64,000 bases of DNA from Ichthyophonus hoferi (taxonomy: Eukaryota > Opisthokonta > Ichthyosporea > Ichthyophonida > Ichthyophonidae). The translations under genes and the position numbers were made by a program. The notes under the pieces are model-generated. The model was not told where the DNA came from and did not search any database. It worked only from the letters and a program-made list of their open reading frames with translations. The stretch covers positions 29,235 to 93,234 of the forward strand of contig NAOQ01000022.1 of the NCBI GenBank assembly GCA_002751075.1. The letters are read 5' to 3'. Shown here piece by piece: positions 1-20,079 of this stretch (its first letter is position 1; every line of letters starts with the position of its first letter).

Positions 1-715
1 TTGAAATTAGGGACGTATGGCATTATATACATAGGTTGTCCATATAAGGGTTTTTTATGAATTTGTGTATGTTATTAGTATATTATTATTATTTTGATAA
101 TATATATGTATATGTAAATTTATGTATATTGAATCTGGGGTTAGTAAACAATTGGGTAAAAATACAAACATAAGTGAGGTCTAAGTGAATGTAATATATT
201 ATAAATAGGTGTAAGTAAGATACATGAATACTATTGTGTAAATGGTATAAGAAACAATATTGAAAGATGTGATGTACCAATTAAACTAGTTAATAGTATA
301 AGGATCATATATATTGTTTAATCTACCTTATCTAAACACACACGTATAGATAGTATTATAAGGGTAGGTTGGAAAAATTAAAAAGGTGATGTACACAAAT
401 CAAATAGGACTTTCAACGGAAAGATAGGTACGTCAGTCAGCACATCAGTTTAATTGCGAGTATGTAATTGGTACAACATATATATATTCACCCAGTAGCT
501 TCTTTTCATTTTCCTAGCAACAGTAAAAGCCCCTTCATACATATGAAATCTATATATTTACTTCTACCAAACCATTGTAATGTGCTAATGGTAGGAGGGA
601 TAAAGCTATTATAATTAATATTATATGCATATAAATATACCATAAAAAGCAATACATTAATTAATACTTAGTGATTCAATTATAAGTTTTAATTGTGTAT
701 TCTACCGGGTCATAG

Positions 716-8128
<7,413 letters not shown>

Positions 8129-9438
8129 GAACGGGAGATGGTGGTACCATCATTGAAAGTGTCACCTATGCGTAGATTTTTAAATTGCAAGTCTAGCTAT
8201 TATATGGGGAGAGTGGTAGGTTGTTTTAAAATGCTTAATGCTTTAATTAGGGTAGGCAGGTTAAACACGTTGGTATTGTATTATTAATGCTTCTTAATAA
8301 TGTACTTTGGGTCAAGTATTTCAGTAAACAAGTTAACAATGATATAACCCTTTTAAAAATATTAACATTGTCTTAAAACATGGCAAACGTATTAAGGCTT
8401 ACTACCCTCTAATTAAACAGAAGCAAACTTTTCATACATTAAAAATGTGTACAGCATATATATTATAAATCACCAATGTCATTAACCAATTGTAACATAT
8501 TTTTAGGTTACAGGCTACTAATACATTGATAGAATATAATGCACTCAATTGTTAGTTAGAGTTAAACTATTCTGCACACAATTACGAATTATAAGACCTG
8601 TATTTAGAATTATAATGAAGACTATCTTTGATATTTAACTACTAATATATATACTTGACATTAAGCACCAAATGCTACAATGTAAAGTCATGTATTTGAG
8701 AATATAAAAAGCTCTTACATAGCCATCAACTCCACGGAGAAATAAACATGGAATATTCGATTCAATTAAATAGACACATTGACTTTATGTGTATTTTTGC
8801 AGTTATATACACACATTACCTATATAGTCCCGTCTTGTAAGTAGCATATGCACAGAGTACGTAGAGTCCACCAAGAATCTATGCCATTTTAGGTTAATAC
8901 TGAGTCCCGCTCAGATTTATTATTATATTTGCAATGTAAAATAGATTATAATGCAGAAACTGACACACTAGCCTATAATTGTATATGCTAGCAGTAAACC
9001 GATTCTATGCAGTTCTATACTGCATTAACACTCTTAATCAATCGTTATAATGCTCTTACAAATAACTTGATTAAGCAATGATGTAATCTAGTTCTTGGAT
9101 TGACCACAATCCAATTAAGATAAATGAAGCTGCTTTCAACTGCCTGGTTGACATCTCAATTGAGATATACCTGATCTACGTTTATAGCTATAACCAAAAA
9201 ATATGTTCTGGCATCAACTGCTTTTATATACTCCCTTGGCCAAGTGCCATTGTGCTACAAGTAGTAAGTACAGGAACCTTATGGCTCTAATAGCGTGTAT
9301 ATGCTAGAATATAAATTACTAGAATTTAATATGTGATTCATCGTCAAGATACAAACAGAACGTGTTACTAATATGTGCTGATCTATCTCATCTGCTAGTT
9401 CATCGGTTGTGGATAGATCCCAGCTAAAACGTAAATCA
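8129..9438. other. Intergenic, between convergent SMC-like and Rho genes
   Basis: AT-rich sequence with no open frame that looks coding. An AATAAA near 8741 (+) and a TTTATT (AATAAA on the minus strand) near 8917 are weak candidates for the two polyadenylation signals. Nothing else is recognised. Confidence 0.5.
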
Positions 9439-12400
9439 CTATAGGAGATAGCAGCCAGTCTTTCTTGGCACTTTGTGAGAAATAGCTGCCCTAGCAACCG
9501 CCTCAAACACCTAGGTGGTATTGAATGATGGGTCAGCTGACTGAGAACCAATCGTAACAAAGATCATTTCCTCCCCCAACTTCCCCTGCATACCATCATT
9601 AAGAGAAGACGCTGAGCGACATATTATAAACAAGCAAGCTCAATCAAGAATATGTTACTACAAGCCTGGCATATATAAATGCTTATATACGCCAAGAGGG
9701 CAATGTTTTTCATGATACCACTGAGAGGTATGTACTATCATAGGGTAATATAAAAATATAAGAAGGTTCATGCTATACATGAATATACACATACCTCGTG
9801 TACGCCTTCATTCAGTTTTGCAGAGCATTCCACATACTTCACTGCTCCAATCTGTATGGCCATAGTCTCTCCTTGCTCATGTGTCACCACCTTGTCATTC
9901 TCCTGCAATGATTAACTGTCAGACGAAACCTTCGCCCTTCCTTCTCACATAATATTCTTTGTATACATATCAGGTTATAATAAACTAATGTATGATACAG
10001 ATATACATGCAAGTTAGGTCATTAGTAGATAGAGGACAACATAGAAAATATTTCTAAAACCAATTATCACAGAATACATTTTTAAAAGATTATCTATATT
10101 TGCCTACTTTGAAAAGCTATACTATTTCCTTTTAAAAAAGACTCAGAATATCCTTTAGATGTATAATTAAAACCATTTGAGCATGTATGTATCTAATAAG
10201 TAAAGAATAAATATCAAGTGGAAGAAAAGCCTCACCCACCCAGAAAAACATGTATACATGATAATAAAATAAAGGAAAGATATTATAGTAAGGGGAAGGT
10301 AGAAATCATTATAAGGGAATAGGAATGTTTAAAAGAGGGTAGTACATAAGTGCCACTAAAAGCACAAGATTGGAAAAGGAAGCCAATTTATATATGTACA
10401 TATGGACCCATATGGACCGATGCAGTCATGATTGTAGATGATTTGTGTTCACATATGATGTAAGACAATGGATAGGGTAGTAGATGCATATGTGAATTTC
10501 GTTGTAAGCAAAGCATAAAATATTACGTGCGTGCATGTATCTTTTGTTTTAATCTCATGATGTCGAGTTAACTGTGTAATACAGTGCAGATGTAGTCAGA
10601 AAAGCTATGATTAAGAACAGGTATAAGTGTGAGTAAATAGAGAAACACAAAGATGAGTAATTTTATAAAATATAGAGCGATATAAGGAAAGAGTGTGAGA
10701 AAAACATCTAGTGTCCAATACAAAGACGAATAGTGTAAATAAAATAGTTTATTAAAAAGGAGAAACGGAGTGAGATTATCAATAGAGTATATAGAAATCC
10801 AAGTAGTGTAATACCAACAAGGGTGAAATATGTGTAAGTAACATTGTAACATTGATAATTCAAAAAGACTTTTTACAAAAAAGATGGACACAATAGATGA
10901 TACATAAAGGCTTATATATATATATATGCAACACATAATAGCAGTACATGGTAATAATATAATTAAAGAAGCCAGTCCTATATAAACGCCTTACCTTGGC
11001 CAACTTGGCAGCTGTATCTGGGTGAGTTCGTAGGTCGATCTTTGTACCTACCAACACAATGGGTACATTGGGACAATGGTGTCTAGCCTCTACCACCTAG
11101 ATGATATTATATATACGTTAGTGAGCTATGTACAGGGATAGTGGCACAGAACACACAAGACTGTGTAGACATTGAGTTGAATAATATTATAGTTTAAAAG
11201 GATGTACAGCATTATACAAATTTACTTTAATAGGATTCAACATACCATATGGAGAAAATGTATAGAGCAAAAATAAAAAGTACATAAACACAAGACAAGG
11301 GAAAAGTCTCAGAATAATTATTATAACATTGAAGAAAAAAATGAACATGAAAAAAAAAAAAAATAGAAATAGAAAATAGGAGCACCTTAAATCATTCTAG
11401 TGAGACGTTAAGATATGGTAGGCAAATAAAAAGAATCTAAGATATATAAGGTAAAACCCATCCATGGATATTATTATATAGAGTAAGTTTTACAGTAAAA
11501 ATATATTCAAATTTATTAAGAGGAATATAACTTCTATTTTTACAATATCACATGATAAGGTGTACTAGATAGCATACAAGAGACCACTCAGTCGTCAGCC
11601 AAAAATATATTCCTTATTAGAGACCAATAAACACAAAGGAGGACCCATTAAATTTACCCATTTATCCGCCACATTGTAAAAACTATCGTTATCTTCTATA
11701 GAAAAACAAATAACAATAACATTTGACTTGGGATACGAGAGAGGTCTAAGACGATCATAGTCTTCTTGCCCCGCAGTATCCCAGATTGTCAGTTCTACTG
11801 GCTTGCTATCCACCTCTAGAGGAAAAATAAAATAAAAAACATGTTACATAAACTAAAATCAGATTGTACAAACATCCAGACGCAGAAACATACCCCACAA
11901 CAAATTTTGGCATATATATATATATATATACATACATGAGAGCTTTTCATATTATCCATATTAACTTTAGATGTCCTTTTAATATCAACAACTAGTTACA
12001 CTAGTTTATATAGTATTGATAGACAAATATATTAAAATCTGTAAAATAAATTTGCCAAAGAACACAAATCTAACCATTAACCCACCAACAAACCTTTCCA
12101 GAAAGTAAAATAAAAAACACATGAACATCTTTGTATACCAAGCCACATAGACCATGTCATGCATGTACCGAAAACTCAATTCAACGCATGAGCCAGGTAA
12201 ACTTCCTGCTAAAAAATCACACGGTAAGATAGTTTGGCTGCTTTTATTTCACAACAAAAACATAACGCGCATTAAAAACCGCCACGTTTTAAGAAACCCA
12301 CACCCTTACTATGAAAGGAAAGAAACCACAATTTATACAGTAAACCGACCATAACGAGGTATGTGGAATTGAATATTTACCGATTTGCGTTACTGTGGCT

Positions 12401-12525
12401 TCAAATACCGTTGGGGTATATACTGTAGGCCACTGTCCTTTTACAAACAATATAATGAGATTTGTCTTTCCCACCGCACCATCTCCTATGACAATAACCT
12501 TTCTCCGAGCCGAAGGAGGTGCCAT
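9439..12525 (-). CDS. Rho-family small GTPase (Rho-like), complete, 194 aa
   Basis: Five exons on the minus strand: 12525-12381, 11815-11658, 11096-10995, 9902-9795 and 9510-9439, joining in phase to 194 aa plus stop (RhoA has 193). Rho GTPases switch between GTP and GDP at membranes to control actin and cell shape. Visible motifs: P-loop GDGAVGKT (residues 14-21), switch [10 protein letters not shown] with the Mg-binding Thr39, DTAGQE (61-66) with the catalytic Gln65, guanine-binding TKID, and CSAK. A Rho-type insert is present between TKIDLR and the CSAK region, and the C-terminus is TGCYLL, a CaaL prenylation box favouring geranylgeranyl. The start ATG at 12525 gives MAPPSARR; an upstream in-frame ATG at 12543 would add six residues. 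The sequence resembles RhoA more than Rac or Cdc42, but switch I has A-T where RhoA has N41-Y42, and the polybasic tail is short. It looks functional. Confidence 0.93.
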
Positions 12526-14472
12526 CTTGTGAAATGGGGTCAATATGAAAGGAAAAAAAAGGGAAAAAAACTCCTACACAATTAATAGTAATTATGTCTT
12601 TAAACCTATCTCAAAATCAGTGATTGAAAAGGCTCAAAAACAGTATTTTATTGCTTTTTTGCGATCTAATATAACCGGTGCGTAATAGGGTCCCTTGTTA
12701 TTGGGTGGATCACACCACACTCTTAATGGTGCATTTTACACCAATATAAACGCGAGAAACATTGTGTAGCTAATTGTTTCAAGTGGTAGATTTTGGATCA
12801 CCCGGGATCGACCAATGGATTTATGGTGTGAAATATTTATTAATCTACTTAAATGTAGGTTATACTTGGTCGATATTAAAAATTATCAACATATATGGCG
12901 GACGGACGCATATACTGTAGTCTTGTGCCAGTCAATCTGATCAAAGCTATTTTCAGTTCTATCTGATTTCAATATATATTTCTACTGTTGTGTGTAATCA
13001 CAACCAAATTGCTTGAAATATAGCCTGCGTATGATTCTCTTGCGGATCGAATAAAGTACACAAGCCAAAAAATAAAACCAATAAATATAACTTCCGTATG
13101 AAACTTATTTCCATTATGTTAACATGATAATATATACATTTCTGATACATTATTTTATCTCCTTATATTACTAATTACCATACTTAATTAACGCTCAGTC
13201 TACATCATTCCCTATATACCGTAATAATCAAGAATCCATTGGCAGATTCTCAACTGCATAAATATTTTAGCCCGACCTTTAAAGTAAACACCACTATGTG
13301 CTTCTTGTATGCCCCTATCTCTCATATAATTCTACCCAAAACTTCGCTCGCTATTGACACTGTATAGAATCACTTTTTAAACAAGCATTTCTTCACGTAA
13401 CATAAAAGTACAATTCAATTAACAGCGACAAACAGCCTAAGCATGGATACTATTAATGTATGTATATACGTAATACGTCGTCTCCTCATTATCGCAATAA
13501 AACCCCAGAGACTTCCCTTTATTTTGCACACCATAATTTGGCTTTTGAGGTTTAGCGCAGTCCCGTCAATGCTTTCTTACAAAGTCACTGGCAACAATTC
13601 AAAAACAACAGAGAATTGGTTTATCGTAGAAGAAGCCATGCCATTAAAAGTAAAACACTATTTCCTTCCATACAGATAAAAATAAAGGTACCAATAAAAT
13701 GATTTTGCTGACCCTAGTCCCAATTGTATAGTTATATCCAATTAATGGGTAAAAAAAGTAAAATGATTTTAATTAAAAGCACACTCCAGATTCATAACTA
13801 CAGGATTGAGAATTCAACACATGCAACAGCACAAGAGAGGATCTGTTTAAAGGTACAATAAAGGCACAATAAACACTACACAATGACCTAAAAAAAACGC
13901 CAAGAAAAGCAGCCTAAAAAGGTCCATATATACAACTGCAAGGAAGTATTCAAAGTACATAATGAAGATTAAACACAAATCAGCCATTTACAAGGTTAGA
14001 TTCATGACCCAGTTTAAATAAAACCAATGAACACATCAGCAAAATGTGAGAGTTGGCAAGAAATCATATTTATTATTTGTCTATTGACCCTTGACCCCTA
14101 TTATATCATGGTGTGAAGCCTCAAGTCTTTACATCATGACATACGATGAAATGCGGTCTAAGGACAAATAATAAAACCATAAATGTCATCAAAACCATTT
14201 ATTGTATTTATTTAGCTGGACTCTGTCCTACGCACGACTTGTTACACTCTAATATTGTGGCTGTCCTCTAAGTCATATGCCTTATTTCTAAATGAACTAA
14301 CCTGTCCAACTATGGCCAGAATCACTGGATAACAGGCCAATCAGCTCTAAGTGGAAAGGGAGCAATAATTCTAATAAATGGTATGTAAAATAATTAACTA
14401 CAAGCTATTATATAAAGCTTGCTTATATATGATGAAGGAACTAATAGGGGAAGAAATATTGCTTACATCATT
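12526..14472. other. Intergenic, upstream of Rho gene and downstream of RanBD gene
   Basis: No coding frame is supported. An ATTGG (CCAAT on the minus strand) lies near 12699, upstream of the Rho start. TTTATT at 14198-14203 and 14207-14212 reads AATAAA on the minus strand, about 270 bp past the RanBD stop, and is a plausible polyadenylation signal. Confidence 0.45.
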
Positions 14473-17400
14473 TCAACAACTAGCGGAAAAAGACAGGCTG
14501 CGTACTGGAAAAGAAAGCAAAATAGGGCAGGTACAATTAAGTATCAAAGAAGGCGGCTTTATCTCAGCTACTCTCACTGCACCACCTGGGACTCCGCTCT
14601 GTGGAGGACAATAAAGTTAGTCACCCAATAGGAAACACATAACCTCACCCAATCAACACCTGCCATGAATCCTTGCAGTATCTACCGTTGTTAACCAGCA
14701 CATCCATAGTGTACCCCTACTAGAATACAAGAAAGCCAAATAAACGCCAACATATCATTTAGGAGAAAGACATAATACTATATTTATGCTGGTTTGGGGC
14801 GAGCAAATACACGGGGGTGGGTGGGGATGGGGTTACTAGCAGTAGGTATCTGTGATTGTGTTAGATCTAATATATCTGCACGCGTACGTACTCTGTCTAT
14901 AGGTTATAGCCAATTGCATGTACTTAATTATAGCGTTTTAGTGGTACCTATCTCATTGCAATGTTAAACTACCACAAAACACCATAACAAGTAACAGAGT
15001 AACTTACATTTTGTTTCTTCTTCATCTTGATGATCGCGTTTAATCTTTTTCATTGACCCTGATGTTCCTGCAGCTTCCTCTCTACATCGCTTATCATGCA
15101 GCAACATTTCCTTTAACTGCGCTGCTGACAAGTCAATTTTGTTGCTCCTTTTACTACTGCTTATAATTGGAGTGATGTTTTTTTTGTCACAGACAGGCAT
15201 CTTTTGAGGCTGACCTTCGCTTTTGGTAATTAGGGCAGACTGATTGTCGCTAGTAAAAGTCTTTTTTTGATCAGACGGTCCAAGTGTAACTTTAGCAGTT
15301 ACAGGCTTGACATCATTTACTACTGGGTATCCTGGAAGGGCTGGAAGGTGATCAAATTCTGCAAGAGCTGTATCAAACAAATCCACAAACCTGTATATAG
15401 GGATAGGGGTAAGAGAGAGAAGGAGTATGAAGTGGACTTCGCTAAAGTACTATTATTTACAATGCCAAAAAAACTAGATTAACAGGAAAAAAATAATTTT
15501 CATCACTACAATAAATGTTTTTCTCAATACTCAAATATACACCACTAATACGGCATTTAAATGCAGAGAAAGAAGGGTGAGAGGAGGGAGAGGGTTAAAG
15601 GTAAAAAGATATAAAAAAATTGAGACAGGTTAACCAATGAAATAGATTCTAGATATGGGCCCATAAATAAATAAAGTTGTTAAGTCAAGGTAGGAAGTGT
15701 GACGGAAATAGTATCAACTACATTTTGTCACCGATTGTAATGTGTAGGTATATGTATGCATGCATTTTCTGGTACCAAGCCAAGACATATCTATAGATAG
15801 AGACAGCCAGAAAATTCATATATACAAGGAATAGAGTAAGAACAACCTACTCATCTAAGCGATCCATATCAGGCTTCCGAAACCTAATTAGTATACTAGA
15901 CTTTCCCAAGGACAATTCCTCCGTTCCCCTCGTACTATAGTCTTGTGGTACTACCCACATAAGGCTAGTTAAATTTTGACGTGATATTTTCATGCCTCTG
16001 ACCAAGGCGTGATTGGTCAGAACCAGCCTAAAACCAAAGCCATGCATGATAACCCGCCAATGCCGTGTACTTCTATTACGGAGCAGCCAGAGAGTGCCTT
16101 TACCAAACGATTCCCACGATGATTTGGTCTGACCTATCGAATCACGACTAGAACTTAAACGAAACAATCCAACGTCAATAGCCAGAAACATAACTTGTTC
16201 TTGGGTTTCCCAGGCTTCCTGGTAGAATCGTCGCCGTCTGATGTCCTCTTCTTTGCTAAAAATACGGAGTTTATTTGTTAACGCTGGCTTGCTAACGTTC
16301 TCCCTGTCTGGATAATCCCAGCGACTCATTACAATAAACATTAATTTATCATAGGAAGCCTGAGACAGAAAGGGAGATCTGCGGTTAGGTTGATCGATAT
16401 ATAGGTAAATATGACTATATATGCATACACACATACATGGGCAAGGGTATATGGTGTGTGTGCACGTATCATATATCATATATGTTTTCATAAATAATAA
16501 AATATATTGCACGCATATGTCTGAACAAGAGGGAAGTCAGAAGGAGTTCTAGGTTAAAATACGTATATACTTCATTGCAACAAGACTAACCTGCCACTAC
16601 AACTAGTGTCAATGATAGAGGTGCTTATCTAATATATTCCAAGGGACCCAACCTACAGTTTGCATGTCATTTAGTTTGGCTAAAAGAGCGTGTTCTCTTT
16701 TAAGTTGCCATTCGGATTTAATAGACTGTGTCTTAAGTAGAGTCGTGGGATCTGGATGGTTGGTGGCTTCTGGTTGGGTAACAATCACTGGTCTCTGATC
16801 TGGAGGCAGCATAGCCTCTGCAACACCAGTTTCAAATAAATCTATAAACCTAAAGGTGAAAGATGAAGGAGAGGTTAACAAAAAGAAGTGACTATATGAG
16901 TGTTGAGAACTGTAAGAGGATAGAGAAGGATTTAGTAAAAAATAAAAATGAAAATAAAAACCCCACTCAGCATATGAAAATTCACCAAGCTACTTTCAAT
17001 ATTCAAAGGTAATATTAATCGACGACGTTCATAAATATAGTAGAAAGAAAAGATGGAGATGGAGGGTGAGTGCCATTGGTGGGGGGTGATCAGAGTGCTT
17101 TAAAAAGCATGTTTGCAAGGCAATATATGAAGTCAAGAAAATATGGATGAGAGCTACATGTTGTACAGCTATAGTTGTTGAAAAGATATGGTGTGCACTT
17201 GGATGTCTTGGGTCAATAACAGGTGGTCTACATAAATAAACACTTGAGCTATAAAAAAATACAGAGTGTATATATGTATATATGTATATATATGCACACA
17301 AGAAGGAATCGCGTACTCTTGCATCCGTCCCACATCGTGCGATAAACAACCTACACGTATATTGGCCCCTTCCACGACATCTTCATTCGCGTCTATATCC

Positions 17401-18833
17401 ACTGGCACACCCCATATCAGGGTGTCCCTGGTACCACGCACCATGCGCATACCTCGGACCAGCTTGTGGTTGCTTATCATACATTTAAGCCCTGCCCCAT
17501 GTATAGCAATCCTCCATTGGCCCGTGGCATTATGACGTAATAGCCAGAGCGTACCAGTATCAAGGCGTCTCCAAGGCTCTAAGGTGTGGACGGAGGGGTC
17601 AGAACTGGGCGATGAGCGATAGATGCTAATCCGAAGGCCCAGGAACATAACCTTTTCACCACCACCCGTGGTTTTAGCGTAAAATGCCTGCCGTCGTAAT
17701 GTTTCATCTGTCTGTGGGCCCGTGACGCTCTTTCCTACCTTCCTCAACAGCTCATCGTATGAAAGCTGCAGTAATCAGAGATGTGCATACTTGGTTTAGT
17801 CAATCTTCCTAGCTGTCAGTGTGAGATGAATATTAGTTTTACTCAACAAAATAAACATAAAGGCAATAAAATGGTATACAATAATGACACCAGAGAAAAA
17901 CCAATAAACGTAGTTCAAATGAGAGAGAAGTGATGGGCGTACAAAATAAACTGAAACAGACAAGATTCATTGGGTGCCGTCATAATAGGTTGCCATGTTT
18001 TCACACCGAGGGGGGAGGTGGGGGAGATCAACTAATAGCTCATTAGCGTGGTGCCAATGCTAGTTAAATATTCAAACATATGACTACATGCATAGATACA
18101 TGCCTCCAGACCCTTTTACGGGTATGTATGTGTGTATGTATATATGCATGTACGTATGCAGAAATATGTCTATATCATATTGCCATTTTAACTCAAATTC
18201 TAATGTTCATATAGGGAACACAGCGAGAACCACCCTGATACAATAGTCCAAATGGTAAAGACTTACAATCGGTATATTCTTTAAATCAGATAAAAGCTTC
18301 TTATTCCTTTCCTGCAACTCTGACGTAATCGAAAGAGTATCACTAAATATTATTCGGAGTGGTAACGGATGATCTAGGTCTAGAGTAGTATCATCACTTG
18401 GTTGGATGGATACATGTGAAGTTCTAGTAATTAAAGCAACCAATTCGGGTGCAGGAGGGGTAGGTGGTGGGCTCATTTTGTAGTCTTCAGCCGAACTGTT
18501 CATATATGAAGAATCATCTATATCATTATTAGTCATTGACTTTATATCGGGGGGGATTATGGGGTCGTTTCTGTCCAGAGTAGTATCTACGTGACTGATT
18601 CCGCCTTGTACAGCTTGCTCTGGTAAATATCTTCTGGATGAATAATTGGTTTCCTCTAAGGAAGACACCAATGATACACTTTCTGAGCCCTTGGTGTTAT
18701 ATAGCAAGTAAGATGTTTCCCTTCCTACATAATGACTGTTCCTCACTTGTGGGACTGTGGATCTATTCGGTAATCTTCCCATAAGCGGGGTAGCCAAGTT
18801 TCCAAGTTTTGGACTGCTTTGTGCGGAAGTCAT
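14473..18833 (-). CDS. Protein with two tandem RanBP1-type Ran-binding domains, about 710 aa
   Basis: Exons on the minus strand: 18833-18267, 17765-17317, 16849-16657, 16359-15851, 15390-15008 and a tentative last exon 14504-14473. All phases agree. Residues 1-189 are Ser/Thr/Pro-rich and disordered. RanBD 1 (about 226-350) and RanBD 2 (about 459-585) share EKVMFL / EQVMFL, a W followed by GTLWLLR, W-R, a LV-x-NH-like strand (SNHKLVRGM / TNHALVRGM) and the hydrophobic IWGVP / MWVVP strand, matching the RanBP1/RanBP2/Nup50 fold that holds Ran-GTP through its C-terminal tail. The region after RanBD 2 carries basic patches (SSSKRSNK, KKIKRDH) that could be NLSs. A role in nucleocytoplasmic transport is inferred from the domain. 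No FG repeats or zinc fingers are seen, so it is not a classical RanBP2. The start ATG is in a long first coding exon; 5' UTR exons cannot be excluded. Confidence 0.72.
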
Positions 18834-20079
18834 GTTGGCAGAAGGTCATTTGGGATCTGTATAATTTATTATTAAAAAAGACATAAAAATGTTAGTAGTC
18901 CATACAATAACTTAACCAATGGTGTCAAACAAATAAAAGAGAATTCAACTTCCTGAGACCAAACCTTCCCACGTTTAATGAAAAATAAAACAAAAGAAAG
19001 GGAATGAGTGGAAAGAAAAGGTGTTTATATTTGCACATACAATAGAGCTGTACATTTTCTGGCAACCCTGTACCGATTATACATAGACATGAATAGGTTA
19101 AAGAGAAGAGTTACGTAAGTGGCAGTGGCTGAATAATCCCCACAGTCCTGCATTGCGTTATTATAATTACCAAAATAGTTAAAAAAAAACTACTTTAATT
19201 TCCTGTGTGGCATTATTTATCAGAGTTTTATAATCGTTGTAGTGCTGTCTGGACCTTTGCATAATAGAATGATTTTGAGTAAACATAAGAGGGTTGCTAT
19301 TACAGGTTAATAGGAGGTCAATAAGAGGCCAGTTAGAACACACCATACAGGTAATTATTAATATGAAAGATTAACACTCACATACATAAGCTAGTACAGT
19401 AAAAAGGGTAATAAAATCCTTAAGAGCGTGTAAGGATAAATCACTGAAGCATATAGCTATTATACATATCCTACTATATCCTACGAAGTGGTATGTCTGG
19501 TATTATATTCCCTATAATATAAAACAATAATAATACATAACTAGCATTGCAGATTAATGCGGAAAATATCAACATTCCATAACCTGGCTGATATATCTAA
19601 TATAGTATATTACACTTTAATGACGTAACGCTGATTGGTCTAGTATAGTTTTTATGACAGAACAGTGACGTATCGTTTGCTGGCTGTTATAGTTTATTAG
19701 TAACTAAATTCCTAAAAATAAAAAAGCTTGTCAGACCATTTTCAATCCGTTCACATATATTTATACATATTTTATACATATATACATATACCCAGATATA
19801 TATTTATAGTCTAGATTTAACTCTTATATATAATTTCTTCATGAAGTATTTGTATATGATTTTACAAGGTTACTTAGAACAGTAGACTATCTTCTACACT
19901 TCAAAGTATAAAGTTGTTTATAGTTATTCCCCTAGCTGTTCCTTATGTATGTTTCTCTGAATTTATCCGGCTAACCTGTTTAATCTTGAATCCTTGGTGG
20001 ATATATATAGTCAGCTGATCGTCTTGTCTGTACACTTTAAGGTGACCACACAAAAAGAGCAGACGATACATTGTTAGCA
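18834..20079. other. Divergent intergenic region between RanBD gene (-) and ACAP gene (+)
   Basis: 1.25 kb separates the two start codons, so it probably holds both promoters and 5' UTRs. Apart from the CRE-like/CCAAT cluster at 19621-19673 it is AT-rich without coding potential. Confidence 0.6.
19621..19673. promoter_or_regulatory. Candidate bidirectional promoter element: two CRE-like sites flanking a CCAAT box
   Basis: TGACGTAA at 19621-19628 and TGACGTAT at 19666-19673, with GATTGG (inverted CCAAT) at 19633-19638. TGACGTMA-type octamers are the known CREB/ATF site and CCAAT is bound by NF-Y. The cluster lies about 790 bp from one start codon and 410 bp from the other. Binding is inferred from motif shape only. 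Confidence 0.35.
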
